Source: Triglochin maritima
Lineage: Eukaryota; Streptophyta; Magnoliopsida; Alismatales; Juncaginaceae
Reading direction: 5' to 3'
Assembly (NCBI GenBank): GCA_963682175.1
Contig: OY821784.1
Span: 23,541,621 to 23,605,620, forward strand
Length of the DNA: 64,000 bases
A program made the position numbers and the translations under genes. The notes below the pieces were generated by a model, which was given only the letters and a program-made list of their open reading frames with translations, did no database searches and was not told the origin of the DNA. Of the stretch, positions 1-10,636 are shown piece by piece. Position 1 is the stretch's first letter, and each line of letters begins with the position of its first letter.

Positions 1-3000
1 GTCTATGTCAACCTTGGGATAGGCGATTTTAAACCAACGAGGACAACCCTCCAGTTGGCTGATAGATCCGTAAAAATCCCACGAGGGAGTGTGGAGGATG
101 TCCTTATCAAAGTGGGTGAGTTCGTATTTCCAGTTGATTTCATCATCTTGGATACCGAACCCGTGTCGAACCCACAAGGACAGATTCCTGTGATCCTTGG
201 GAGGCCATTTCTTGCGACATCTAATGCTTTGATCAATTGTCGCAATGGCTTGATGAGGTTGTCTTTTGGAAACCTCACGGCGGATTTCAACATCTTCACT
301 CTTGGTAAGCAACCATGGCTCTTCGACGACACTGTCGGAGCCAATTTCATCCAAGACACGGATGAGCCTGACTCATTAGGCATGTTCGACTCACATCGAC
401 ATATTATTGAGGTGCCTAATGATCAGGTTGCGAGTGAAGAGGATCTTGAGGAATCCGCCAGCATATCTCTGGATGAGGAGGCACATCTGGGTGCTTGCTC
501 CTCTTACCCCGTGGCTCTTGAGCCACTTGAAAGTAACTCTGAATCCGACAAGGACCCACCTCTGGTCGAGCTTAAACTGCTCCCCGATAACCTAAAGTAC
601 ATCTTTTTAGGGGATAATGAGACCTTGCCACTCATTATTGCTTCTGATCTTGAAAAAGATCAAGAGGTTGCCCTCAAAAGAGTACTCTTTGAAAACAAAG
701 AGGCGATCGGGTGGTCCTTGAAGGATATCAAGGGAATTAGCCCTGGTATTGTTCAGCATCGTATCCATATGGAAGAGGATTCTAGGCCCCGCAGGGACCC
801 ACAACGGAGATTGAATCCTGTACTGAAAGAAGCCGTCCGAAAGGAGGTTCTTAAGTGCTTGGATCATGGCATAATCTATCCTATCTCTGATAGTTCGTGG
901 GTGAGTCTTGTCCATGTGGTTCCCAAGAAGTCAGGTGTGACGGTTGTGGAGAATGAGCATAATGAGCTTATCCCGACACGCCTGCAAACTGGCTGGCGAG
1001 TTTGCGTTGTTTATCGCAAGCTCAATGCGGCAACGCGGAAAGATCATTTTCCATTGCCATTCATTGATCAGATGTTGGAGAGGTTGGCCGGTCATGAGTA
1101 TTATTGTTTTCTTGATGGATACTCCGGTTACAACCAAATTCCCATCGCCCCCGAGGATCAAGAGAAAACCACATTTACTTGTCCCTTTGGCACGTTTGCC
1201 TATCGTCGCATGCCCTTTGGGTTGTGCAATGCGCCGGCAACGTTTGAAAGGTGTATGATCAGCATCTTCTCCGATATGGTTGAGCGTTTCCTTGAGATCT
1301 TCATGGACGACTTTTCCATATTTGGCGCTTCCTTTGATGAGTGCCTTCATCACTTGAGCCTTGTCCTCAAGCGATGCCGTGAGAAGAACCTCGCTCTCAA
1401 TTGGGAGAAATGTCACTTCATGGTGAAGCGAGGGATTGTACTTGGACATGTGGTCTCAAGTAGGGGAATTGAGGTCGATCCCGCCAAAGTGGGTCTTATT
1501 GCTAATCTCCCACCGCCACGTAATGTGAAGGATATCCGCGCCTTTTTGGGGCATGCTGGATTCTATCGGCGGTTCATTCGGGATTTTAGCAAAATCGCAC
1601 AACCTCTCACCGCCTTGTTGGCTAAGGATGCCATTTTTGAGTTCACACCGGATTGCCACCATGCCTTTTTGACCTTGAAGAAAGAGTTGACTTCAGCTCC
1701 CATTATTAAGGCACCGGTGTGGACTGAACCCTTTGAGTTAATGTGTGATGCATCTGACTTCGCTGTGGGAGCAATGCTTGGGCAACGATTGGACAAATTG
1801 CCACATGTGATCTACTATGCCAGTAGAACACTCAATGATGCCCAATTGAACTACACTATGACCGAGAAGGAATTCATAGCGATCATATTTGCTTTGGAGA
1901 AATTCCGGTCGTACTTGATTGGCTCCCACGTGATTATCTATTCTGATCACACAGTCATCAAGCACCTCATGGCGAAGAAAGATGCAAAATCCCGACTCTT
2001 GAGATGGATCTTGTTGTTACAAGAATTCGATCTCGAGATTCGGGACAAAAAAGGGTGTGAAAACGTTGTAGCTGACCACTTGTCTCGTCTAGAGACGACC
2101 AACCCACAGGATCAAATCATTGACGATAAATTTCCTGACGAGCAGTTGTTCACGATCGAAGATAACCCTTGGTTTGCCGACATCGTGAACTACCTCGTGA
2201 CCGAGCAACTTCCTGTGGGTTGGTCAAAATCTGACCAATCCAAATTTAGATCGTATGTCAGATTCTTTCACTGGGATGACCCCTACCTATTCAAATACTG
2301 CTCTGACCAAATTTTCAGGCGGTGCGTCCCAGATTCCGAGTTCCAAAGTGTACTCCACTTCTGCCATTCTAAGGCATGTGGAGGACACTTTGGAGCAAAG
2401 AAAATTGCTGCCAAGGTGCTCCAATCTGGATTCTACTGGCCCACTCTTTTCAAGGATGCTTACAACTTTTGTAAGCAATGTGATAGGTGCCAGCGCCTTG
2501 GCAGGATTGGTCGACGTGACATGATGCCTTTGCAAAATGTCCTTGTTGTCGACATCTTCGATGTGTGGGGCATCGATTTCATGGGTCCCTTCCCGAACTC
2601 GTTCGGGAATGTTTACATTCTGGTGGCCGTTAACTATGTGTCTAAGTGGGTTGAGGCTATACCCACAAAGACCAATGACAACAAGGTGGTCACCAAATTC
2701 TTGAGCGACATTTTTGCGCGATTTGGTACTCCTCGTACCATAATCAGCGATAGGGGTACCCACTTCTGTAATCGCTCCTTTGAAGCGCTTATGAGGAAAT
2801 ATTCGATCACCCACAAGCTTGCGACCCCATACCATCCGCAAACTAGTGGGCAGGTAAAAATCTCTAACCGTCAATTAAAGCAAATTCTTGAGAAGACGGT
2901 TAGTTCCTTGAGGAAGGATTGGTCTACCAAGTTGAATGACACGTTGTGGGCTTTCCGCACCGCGTACAAGACCAATTTGGGTATGCCCCCATATCGGGTA

Positions 3001-3480
3001 GTGTACGACAAGGCTTGCCACCTACCCGTCGAGCTTGAGCATCGTGCTTTCTGGGCGATCAAGAACCTGAATATGGATCTTGATCAAGCAGGAGTACAAC
3101 GTAAGCTCGACATTGTGGAATTAGAAGAGCTACGCAATGATGCGTACGAGAATGCCAAAATTCATAAGTCCCGAGCCAAGATATTTCACGATCGCATGAT
3201 TATGCGAAAGGTGTTTACGGCCGGGCAGAATGTGTTGCTCTACAATTCCCGGCTTCATCTGTTTGTGGGTAAGCTCCGCAGTCGCTGGTCTGGCCCGTTT
3301 ATTGTCCAAACCGTTTATCCTCATGGAGCGGTTGAGATCTTGAACCCAGGGAATGGGGACGTGTTCAAAGTTAATGGACAACGCCTCAAACCCTACTTGG
3401 AGGGGGCACCAGCTGAAGTCGAGGAGGTCATGTTCCTTCATGAACCTCCCTCGCACTCAACCATTCATGCTCCTACATGA
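1..3480 (+). CDS. pol: Athila-type pol polyprotein (partial): protease C-term, RT, RNase H, integrase
   Basis: The frame is open from base 1 to a TGA at 3478-3480 with no internal stop. The 5' end is off-window. The first ~110 codons are the C-terminal half of the aspartic protease ([18 protein letters not shown]). RT spans about 790-1500. Its first catalytic Asp is in [10 protein letters not shown] (codon 1114) and the Asp pair is in FMDDFSIFG (codons 1306 and 1309). RNase H follows at about 1730-2090 ([27 protein letters not shown]). Integrase has a zinc-binding HHCC region (about 2365-2490), then Asp at codon 2575 (GIDFMGPF) and Asp at codon 2749 (SDRGTHF). The position 36 residues later, where the DDE glutamate belongs (GQVE in the family), is Lys (codon 2857, AAA). 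That should inactivate strand transfer. There is no chromodomain. The polyprotein otherwise looks intact, so this is the only near-complete RT/IN source here. Confidence 0.93.
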   Translation, partial: VYVNLGIGDFKPTRTTLQLADRSVKIPRGSVEDVLIKVGEFVFPVDFIILDTEPVSNPQGQIPVILGRPFLATSNALINCRNGLMRLSFGNLTADFNIFTLGKQPWLFDDTVGANFIQDTDEPDSLGMFDSHRHIIEVPNDQVASEEDLEESASISLDEEAHLGACSSYPVALEPLESNSESDKDPPLVELKLLPDNLKYIFLGDNETLPLIIASDLEKDQEVALKRVLFENKEAIGWSLKDIKGISPGIVQHRIHMEEDSRPRRDPQRRLNPVLKEAVRKEVLKCLDHGIIYPISDSSWVSLVHVVPKKSGVTVVENEHNELIPTRLQTGWRVCVVYRKLNAATRKDHFPLPFIDQMLERLAGHEYYCFLDGYSGYNQIPIAPEDQEKTTFTCPFGTFAYRRMPFGLCNAPATFERCMISIFSDMVERFLEIFMDDFSIFGASFDECLHHLSLVLKRCREKNLALNWEKCHFMVKRGIVLGHVVSSRGIEVDPAKVGLIANLPPPRNVKDIRAFLGHAGFYRRFIRDFSKIAQPLTALLAKDAIFEFTPDCHHAFLTLKKELTSAPIIKAPVWTEPFELMCDASDFAVGAMLGQRLDKLPHVIYYASRTLNDAQLNYTMTEKEFIAIIFALEKFRSYLIGSHVIIYSDHTVIKHLMAKKDAKSRLLRWILLLQEFDLEIRDKKGCENVVADHLSRLETTNPQDQIIDDKFPDEQLFTIEDNPWFADIVNYLVTEQLPVGWSKSDQSKFRSYVRFFHWDDPYLFKYCSDQIFRRCVPDSEFQSVLHFCHSKACGGHFGAKKIAAKVLQSGFYWPTLFKDAYNFCKQCDRCQRLGRIGRRDMMPLQNVLVVDIFDVWGIDFMGPFPNSFGNVYILVAVNYVSKWVEAIPTKTNDNKVVTKFLSDIFARFGTPRTIISDRGTHFCNRSFEALMRKYSITHKLATPYHPQTSGQVKISNRQLKQILEKTVSSLRKDWSTKLNDTLWAFRTAYKTNLGMPPYRVVYDKACHLPVELEHRAFWAIKNLNMDLDQAGVQRKLDIVELEELRNDAYENAKIHKSRAKIFHDRMIMRKVFTAGQNVLLYNSRLHLFVGKLRSRWSGPFIVQTVYPHGAVEILNPGNGDVFKVNGQRLKPYLEGAPAEVEEVMFLHEPPSHSTIHAPT

Positions 3481-3763
3481 GTCGTTGAGCTTTCATGTTT
3501 ATATATGTTAAAAAAAAAGAAAAAAAAGACTCCTTCAGTGAGCATCGATTGTTGTGGGCCCCAACCCTTGAGTATTTGGGCCCCATTTCTTTCACGTATT
3601 TGTATCCCTTCTTTAGCATCTCACATGTTTTAAGGGAAGTTGGGTTGTGTCCATCAACATAGCCATGAACTCCCCTGTGTACTTCATGTTGGTGAGATCT
3701 TCCCTTTTTCATGCATAAATCCATGTAGTTTCATGCTCACGTTCATTGAGGACAATGCATGAA

Positions 3764-3786
3764 GTAGGTGTGGGGGGTGTTTTACG
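3764..3786 (+). promoter_or_regulatory. Internal polypurine-like tract (second PPT candidate)
   Basis: The sequence TAGGTGTGGGGGG nearly repeats the terminal PPT (TTAGGTGTGGGGG at 5016-5028), about 1.25 kb upstream of the LTR. It sits 20 bases after a conserved CATTGAGGACAATGCATG block. The same pair is seen in A (about 19979), E (about 40321), G (about 58520), H (about 52152) and on the reverse strand in C (about 13465) and D (about 30075). A role as a second plus-strand start is inferred only. Confidence 0.45.
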
Positions 3787-4878
3787 TGTGTACATAGTCG
3801 AGTCTTTTCTTTTGATTTTGTTTTCTTTTGTTTGCATTGTTAGGGTCATGTTAGTGTGCTGCATTTAATATCGATATATTTGCTTGCCATGATCCTTGGG
3901 TGACTTGTCTTCTTTTGCTTGCCTAGTGCTTTAAAATTTCCACATTTCTTTCAAAATCTTCATGTGTTTTCGAAAGAAAATGTTTTGTGGGTTTTGCGTG
4001 TGTTTAGCATGTGCAAAACCGTTGAGAGGCAAAGTAAAAAGATCGCTCCCAAAATTGTCTTGAACTTGATGCATTAGGATATCTAGTACGTGGCTTTAGG
4101 ATTTATCGAGTCGTTAGGATGCACCCCGGTTTTCCCTCGGGGGGCGTGTAATCCTAGGGTTTCAGTACTCAAACATTTAAAGAAATCCACCCTGAACCTA
4201 GTGAGTCAAATAATTCGTGTTTGTTAGTATAAGGAAGTTTGTCGTAGTCAAGGACCCTTAATCTCTTTTTGTGAAACTTAAGTGTAGGGGTTTTGGTTCC
4301 CATGTAGATAAATAACTAAGTGGTGTTCTCTCTTCTCGCACGGCTCCTATCACTCGGGAAAGTAGGTCTGAGGGGACTTGGTGCCTGGTGCTTTCGAGTC
4401 ATCTGACTTGGGATGCACCGACCGAACTCCCGTTACACGGGTAGTAGGGATCGCCCTATGTGTAGATTTGGGGGAAGGTGTACGTGATAGTGTAAGTCCT
4501 CATAGGCAATGATGCACGAAACCTGACCCTGGGAGAATCAAACACCAACCAATAAATGCTCCAAAGAAAAAGAAAAAGAAAAAAAAGAAAAAAAAGAAAA
4601 GAAGAGTCAAATAAGAACCAAAATGGACTTTATACGTTGTATCACATTCAGAAGTTAAGGTTGCCCATGTCTTTCACTTAATTCCTTAGTTAACTCTCAC
4701 GAATAACTCATTAGGCTAGGTGTGTGGACTGATTACATATATAGAGTCGACCCGTAGTATTACCGCATTCCATGATTGACAAAATAAGTCCAACGAGTCG
4801 TGTAGCTAGATTGATTAATGCATGTTGTTCGGATTTTGTGGGTATATCCGCTGAAAACCCTCAGGAGACAACACTCCT

Positions 4879-4930
4879 CCTCCTTGGCGACAAGGAGGTT
4901 TAACGGCTTGTTGCACGTGCTAAGTGCAAC
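4879..4930 (+). promoter_or_regulatory. Double hairpin with GNRA tetraloop upstream of the PPT
   Basis: The first hairpin is an 8-bp perfect stem CCTCCTTG / CAAGGAGG closing the loop GCGA (4879-4898). The second is GTTGCAC / GTGCAAC around a 7-base loop (4910-4930). Equivalent positions are A 21095-21146, D (reverse) 28924-28975, E 41428-41479, H 53256-53307, G 59621 onward, and a degenerate copy in I at about 62641. The loop is GCGA or GCAA in every copy. The role is unknown; an RNA function near the start of plus-strand synthesis or in packaging is inferred. Confidence 0.6.
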
Positions 4931-5017
4931 CGTGATTCCTACGAAAGTGAGTTAGGATTTCTTGTTTTTTTCATATGCTGTTCTCTTTCTTTGTTTTGCT
5001 CGGGACTAGCAAAAGTT

Positions 5018-5032
5018 AGGTGTGGGGGTATT
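5018..5032 (+). promoter_or_regulatory. Polypurine tract of element J
   Basis: AGGTGTGGGGGTATT lies directly against the LTR start TGATTGAC. It is the plus-strand primer site expected next to a 3' LTR. Matching tracts precede the 3' LTRs of A, D, E, G and H. Confidence 0.85.
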
Positions 5033-5401
5033 TGATTGACATCATTTCATGCTTATATTTGTATCTTATATCCATTATCTTTCACCTAAACAATGCTATG
5101 TCACGAGTTTTATGTTTAGTTTTCAGGAATAAATAGGTTTGAAGAGATGAAGCATAAAAGGACCCAAAAGCTGGGAAAAAGGACTGAATTGTGAGATCTG
5201 GGGACCAAGATGCAAGGAAGAAGGACCTGATTGCAAGACAGAAGGACCTAAGAGCAAAACAGAATACTCCACACCATCATGGGGAGTATTTTGCCAATTC
5301 GATTCGGGTCGGAGCTCCAACAAACTAACCAGATGCATCCAAGACCAAGACACACAACAAGGAAGGCCCACAAACAAATCCAGATGGATCTGGATCATAT
5401 A

Positions 5402-5440
5402 GGCCGCCAATTGGCAGTCTGGAACCGGCAATTGGTGGTC
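5402..5440 (+). repeat. Paired 18-bp dyads in U3 of element J
   Basis: Two near-palindromes of the type GACCGCCAATTGGCGGTC sit at 5402-5419 and 5423-5440, with starts 21 bp apart. The second ends 77 bp before the USE motif. The same arrangement is in the U3 of A, D (one LTR) and G, and in the reverse solo LTR. E, H and one D LTR have a single dyad. Confidence 0.7.
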
Positions 5441-5517
5441 TGGATTGGCCCAGATCCACCTAATTTTCTCCTGGACTTGTATTAATGTGTGCTTAGTCTA
5501 TTTTTGGTATTGGTTTA

Positions 5518-5568
5518 ATCCCACATCGGGGGATTGTCCCGGATTAGCTTTTTCCATGCTTATAAATA
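5518..5568 (+). promoter_or_regulatory. LTR promoter of J: USE-like motif plus TATA box
   Basis: ATCCCACATCG (5518-5528) is an exact match to the plant snRNA upstream sequence element RTCCCACATCG. TATAAATA follows at 5561-5568 after 32 bp. That spacing is close to the Pol II class of plant snRNA promoters. A transcription start about 30 bp further on would be in or near the CTTCACC stretch. Confidence 0.7.
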
Positions 5569-6596
5569 GAACTCTTCACCTCCCATTGTATCCATCTCTC
5601 TCTTTGGTGGCCACCTTCCCTACTAAGAGTGAAGCCTTGAAGCAAAACTCTGGTGGAGGAAGAGCTACTTGTAATTGAGTGAGTTAATAATAGAAGTTTT
5701 CCTTTAACTGTGTTGTTTCTCTCTTAGTTTAATTTCCTTCCATATGCATGTTTGCTTGTTTGTTTTGTTTTATGCTTCTTTAATATTTCTTGCTTGATTA
5801 GTATAACTTTCATTTCAGTATTATGTTTTCTTTTGCTAATATAGTTAGTGTAATGAGTAGTGAGTAGTTCCATCCCCATTTGGGGGGTGGATAAATATGT
5901 GATATAATCATGTAGTGTATTAAGTGTGTGTTATTTTTATCCCTTGAGCTTTATATGATTTCCATAACCATCTAATGGGTCTCCACTCTTATCTTTGATA
6001 TGCTAATGCTCTTGAATGAATCTTAGCTTATGCTTGGATTAGTGGAACTATTTTATGGGGAATGATAAGGTTAGGATATGGATGAAGTTAATATTGGAAA
6101 CACAAGTTGTAGTGTATGAGCTCTTGTTGCCTTTACCTTAGCTAATGTCTTGCATGTTTTAATGATGTAGTCTTATCTTAATTCATGTGGAGGCATAATA
6201 GGGTCTAGTCTTTATACTTGAGTTCATGTAGCTTCATTCCAACTATTGTCTTGTATGTTTTAATGATGTAGTGAAATCTTAATTCATGTGGAGGGAAAGT
6301 TGGATGTAGTCTTATGATTTCATGCACAACATGTTGTGAAGAGCTTAATGAACACACACACATACACTTCTTTATGTTCACATTATTTCTCTACCCCCTT
6401 TGGGGTTTAGTTTTATCGTTTCTTCTCCATTTCATTTCAGCTTTGTAGTTTAGATTAGTGTAAGACATCTTTCTCCCTTTCTTTATCTCTCGCCTTCGCA
6501 TAAACCAAGTGTCGACACACCTCCCAGTGGACGACCCGTATTTGCCAACGCTTCGACGCGGCCGTGCACTTGCGGTTAAATATAAAACGAGGATCA

Positions 6597-7410
6597 TTCC
6601 TACTAGAAGTGAGGCCTTGAAGCACACACTAAAGTAGGAGGATGCTACTTGAATTGTGAGTCATTTCAATAAAAGTTTCTTTATTATGTTGTTTGTTTCA
6701 TGTTGCTTGTTTTACTTTGTTTAATTTCATTTCATTAGTTTTAGTAGCTTAGTTATTATGCTTTCCTTGCTTAGTTTAATAATTAGTCTAATGTGTAGTG
6801 AGCAGTTTCATCCCCTTTCGGGGGTGGAGTTTATGTTCACACATGCATTGGAGAATGGAATGAATGCTTTATTTACAATGTGTTGATAAAACAAGAATGT
6901 ATGCTTGCTTATTTAGGATAGAATTTATAACTTGATGAATTTTGCCAAAATGATTAGACACCTCTGATGCTTGTTTAGGTTCTGAAATAAACAAGTTGTA
7001 TATGTAAATGTTAATCTACTAGGTTGGTGAATGGATTGATAGGTTTTGCCATAACATTTAGACACTTCCTATGCATGATCACACCACCTTTATTTGTGCT
7101 TAAAGAATGTGTTCAACACCCACCTCTTTGCATGTGTGCCCTCACTCCACCCCTAAGGGGTTTTCTATTTCTGAATTCCAGCTTTATTTAGTTCTTAGTT
7201 TAGTTTGGTAGTTCATCATTTGTTGCTTTCTTTCGCATTTCGTACTTCGTAGTGTAGTGTAGTGTAGAGTACGATAATCATACTCTCTTCCCTATTTTTT
7301 CCACTTGATTTCGTGCAAACGAGAGGCTGCTCACCTCCCTGTGGACGACCCGTATTTGCCACCGCTTCAACGCGGCCGTGCACTTGCGGTTTAAATTAAA
7401 ACGTTCAACA
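6597..7410 (+). repeat. LTR fragment of element K (3' part)
   Basis: The sequence starts mid-LTR (TTCCTACTAGAAG, matching the LTR of E around 42146) and continues to the LTR end TTCAACA at 7410. No PBS follows, so this is the end of a 3' LTR or a solo LTR. J inserted into it and its 5' part is off-window or lost. It contains the U5-type hairpin motifs but not the TATA region. Confidence 0.8.
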
Positions 7411-8012
7411 CACGGCGGCAAGCGGCGGTGGAGGCAATGATTAGGGCTGCGAAGTGGTTTGTGGGATAAATAGAGAAATTTCGTCGAGGGGTTCATGATA
7501 TAACCTTACACTGATGGTACCTATATGTCGGTGTTACTAAAAGGTATCTGTTGGTTCTATTCTTACTAATGGTCAGACCGATCAATTTGTCGGTGTACTA
7601 TACCGTATATGTTTTTTTAATGTAGAACGTGTGTAACGTTTCTTTTTGAAACTTGATTCCAACAGACAGTATATGTCGGTGTACATTTCTAAAAACACTA
7701 CATCGACAAACCATATCCGTTGGTGCAGGTAAACCTAACCGTCAGTGAGGTTTGTGGCACGACAAATTTCATTTTCCCACGGATTGTTTTATCAAAAATA
7801 TACAGCAACAACACATATCCGTCGGTGTAGACTAATTGACCGACAAATACAAAAAAAATTTGACAGACGTTATCTGCTAGTGTTTGTTTTCATTTCCGTC
7901 GGTGAAGATTAGCACCGATGGTACAACAAATCCGATGGTGAAATTGACCTACACCGATGGATGCCGCACCAACTGATATTGATCCGTTGGTGTATCCTAT
8001 TTTCTAGAAGTG
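7411..8012 (-). mobile_element. CACTA (En/Spm-like) transposon terminal fragment
   Basis: Reading the reverse strand from 8012, the sequence begins CACTTCTAGAAAATAGG, a variant of the plant CACTA terminus. Repeated short motifs in both orientations (ACCGACAAA, CCGTCGGTG, CCGTTGGTG) follow from about 7990 down to 7520, typical of CACTA subterminal repeats. The other terminus is missing; the left side is cut by LTR K. The stretch 7411-7500 is not clearly assigned. No transposase is visible in this piece. It interrupts the copia RNase H domain. Confidence 0.7.
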
Positions 8013-9190
8013 TTTGCATCAGGCATAATCGGTATCCTTATAACCAATAGGATCACAAGATCAAGTCTTGGGTTAAAATAGTCGAAAGTTATAAGTAGCT
8101 TTGAAATAGTGAAAATCCTTTCCGAAGCATGCAGTTGATATTCTTTAGGGTAAGATTGAAAACGTAAACAAAGGCAACCACTAAACATGATATTGGGTCT
8201 ACTTGCGGATAAATAGAGAACTGAACCGATCATACCTCAATACCTTTTAATGTCAATCTCTTTGCCTTCTTTATCTTTATCTAATTTCACGCTTGTGCTC
8301 ATGAGAGTATTATGAGGCTTGCTATCATCATAACCAAATCTCTTGACAAGTTGTCTTGTGTATTTGGTTTGGTTGTTGATGTTTCACTCCGAAAATGCTT
8401 GACTTAGAGTCCAATGAAGAAGTTGAGTTCACCCATCAATCTCATTTCAAATTCATATTACATGGACTTAGAAAATTCATGGCATAGACAATCATTAGTA
8501 TCACCAAATATATTGTCATCAACATCAATTTGTACTACTAAAGATCTTTGTTCTTAGTTTTGGTAAATAATGTAATGTCATCCTTAATTATTGTGAAACC
8601 TTTTTCAAGCAAGAGGTTCTCCAACCTGTCATACCAAGATCTAGGAGCTTGCTTGAGCCCATAAAGTGCTTTCTTGAGTTTGAATACATGATCTGAAGAA
8701 GTTTAATTCACAAAATCGGGTGGTTGTTTGACATAAACTTCTTCCATGGTAAAACCATTTAGGAATGCCCTTTTAACACCTATTTGAAAAGGTTTAAAAT
8801 CCATGCATGATGCATAAGCTAATAAAATTCTAATTACTTCTAGTCGAGCTGCCGGAGCATAGGTTTCATCAAAGTCGACGCCTTCCCCTTGGTTGTAACC
8901 TTGAGCGACTAATCAAGCTTTGTTTATAACCACTTGCCCGAATTAATCAAGTTTGTTCCAAAAAATACACTTGGTGCCAATTATCGTTTGATCTTTGGGT
9001 CTTCGAACAAGTTCCCAAATATCATTACGAGTAAATTGGTTACACTCTTCATGCATAGCTATTAACCAAATTCATCCTCACATGCTTCTTCTACTTTCTT
9101 AGGTTCAAGTTGAGATACAAATGCATAAGGGTCACATACAAGTAGGGCACTAGATCTAGTAACAACTCCTTTTGATATCTCACCAATTAC
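8013..9190 (-). pseudogene. copia reverse transcriptase and RNase H remnant
   Basis: Reverse-strand translation in pieces gives LVAQGYNQGEGVDFDETYAP, MDFKPFQIGVKRAFLNG, LKKALYGLKQAPRSWYDRL, VVQIDVDDNIFGDTN, MIGSVLYLSASRPNIMFS and finally GYKDTDYA. The last is the start of RNase H, where CACTA inserted. The catalytic region is damaged: the first RT Asp (QMDVK in the family) reads QIGVK and the YVDD box reads DVDD. In-frame stops and frameshifts occur between blocks, so it cannot encode an active enzyme. Confidence 0.85.
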
Positions 9191-10440
9191 AAGGTTGTTA
9201 GAATGGCCCTTTTATCGCCAATCCTTTGGAAGCTCTTGCTTCTCTTGAGGTATATCATTGGGTTGTTCTTGAGATGTTACATTTCGAATATGATCAATAA
9301 GTTCAACATGAAGGTTAGAATTATCCTTACATGGTTCGTCTTGAAAGTGAACATGCTTAAATTCTTCTAGACAACTAGTTCTCTTGTTATAGACTCGATA
9401 TGCTTTACTCCTACTCGAATATCTGAAAAATATGGCTTCGTTGGATTTAGCATCAAACTTGTCTAAGTTGTCCTTCTTATTGAGTACAAAACATTTAGAA
9501 CCAAATGCTTTGAAATAAGAATTTTTTTGGGATTTGCCAAACCAATGTTCAAAAGGAGTTTTGTTTAAATTTGGTCGAATCAAAACTCGATTAAGAACGT
9601 AACAAGTGGTGTTGACCGCTCAACACCAAAAGTACTTTGGTAAATCATTTTCAGAAAGCATGGTTCTTGACATTTCTTGAAGAGTCCTATTCTTCCTTTC
9701 AACTATCCCATTTTGTTGAGGAGTTATAGGGAAAGAAAATGTATGTTCAATACCATGAGAATCACAAAATTCTTCAAAACCTTCATTTAAAATCAGCCAC
9801 CATGATCACTCTGAATTTTCAAAATCAAAAACTCTTTTTCTCTTTGAATTCGCTTTGCAAAATTTTCAAATTCATTGAAAGATTTGTTCTTATTAGCGTG
9901 AAACGAAACCCAAATAAATCGAGAAAAAATTGCCAATGATGACAAATGAATCTCTTGCCACCTAGAGTTAAGGTTCTAGATGGACCAAAATGATCTATAT
10001 GCAAAAGTTCCAACTGTTATTAAGTAGAGACCATGTTAATTGATTTGAAAGAACTTTTAAATTGTTTTCTAAATTCACAAGCATCCCAAAAGTTGTTCTT
10101 TTAGAAATCCAATTTGGACAATCCTCTTAGTAAGTCATATTTGGCAAGTTTATGAAGTTGGCTCACGATAATGTGGCCTAACATCTTATGCCACAACCAA
10201 GATTCATCACTTGAAGAAACTAAGCATGTTTCCTTACAGAATGAATCAACAGCCTTTGAATGTAGTTTCAAGACTTGCTTTAAAATGATGTAGACAATAG
10301 GTTGATAGGAAAGCACAAAGAATCTCTTATCAATTAATTGACTCACACTAAGCAAATTATGTTTTAAGCCATCAACAAGAAGTACATTTTGTATTTGGGT
10401 ATTAGAATCGTTACCAACATCGCCAATGCTCATAATATGA
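9191..10440 (-). pseudogene. copia gag-pre-integrase and integrase remnant
   Basis: At 10440-10101 (reverse) is the gag-pre-integrase region with VLLVDGLKHNLLSVSQL and WLWHKMLGH, the HH half of the zinc site. At 10013-9825 is the start of the integrase core (ELLHIDHFGPSRTLTLGGKR). At 9583-9212 is the integrase C-terminal region (RPNLNKTPFEHWFGK, FGSKCFVLNKKDNLDKFD, KAYRVYNKRT). The core between is broken by frameshifts and stops. It belongs to the same element as the RT remnant to its left. Confidence 0.85.
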
Positions 10441-10636
10441 CCTTTAACATTGTCGTAAAGGTGACGGTTCTACCCTTCTTTGATTTCAAAGTTTTGAACA
10501 TTCAGTGGTCTCCCGTATTTGCCTCGAGCACCCACTATCCACCATCCACTTCCCCTTCTTCTTCACCTACATCGAAAAAACGAGTATGATTTTGGTACCC
10601 ATATTTTTTGGATCCTTTAGGGTTAACTTTAGGTAC

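Larger units (their letters stand above)
3481..5017 (+). other. Conserved non-coding 3' internal region of element J
   Basis: This 1.5 kb between the pol stop and the polypurine tract has no convincing ORF. It recurs in the same order in A, C (reverse), D (reverse), E, G, H and partly I. Landmarks are an A-rich purine tract after the stop (about 3510-3530), an internal polypurine-like G-run (3764-3786), a second A-rich tract (about 4560-4605) and two hairpins (4879-4930). J lacks the extra ORF that element E has at the start of this region. Confidence 0.75.
1..6596 (+). mobile_element. Element J: Athila-like Ty3/gypsy retrotransposon, 3' part with pol
   Basis: The window opens inside the protease domain of an LTR retrotransposon. 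RT, RNase H and integrase follow, then a 1.5-kb non-coding 3' region, a polypurine tract and a 3' LTR ending at 6596. The domain order PR-RT-RH-IN is that of Ty3/gypsy, and the RT motif and the absence of a chromodomain point to the Athila lineage. The 5' LTR, gag and first half of PR lie outside the window. The downstream flank resumes mid-LTR of another element (K), so J inserted into K. Its TSD cannot be confirmed from one side. Confidence 0.9.
5033..6596 (+). repeat. 3' LTR of element J
   Basis: It begins TGATTGAC right after the PPT and aligns throughout with both LTRs of element A. It ends at CA (6596), where the usual TCAATCA end has become GGATCA. It carries paired dyads, the USE-TATA promoter and two GC-rich hairpin motifs (about 5871-5892 and 6393-6410). 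Confidence 0.85.

Noticed and set aside
931..2874. Long reverse-strand ORFs inside J pol
   Set aside because: Antisense shadows of the intact polyprotein; no family similarity.
5123..5678. Short ORFs in the LTRs of J, repeated in A and others (for example the MAQIHLIFSW and MHPRPRHTT-like frames)
   Set aside because: They recur because the LTR is repeated, show no domain, overlap on both strands and vary in frame between copies.
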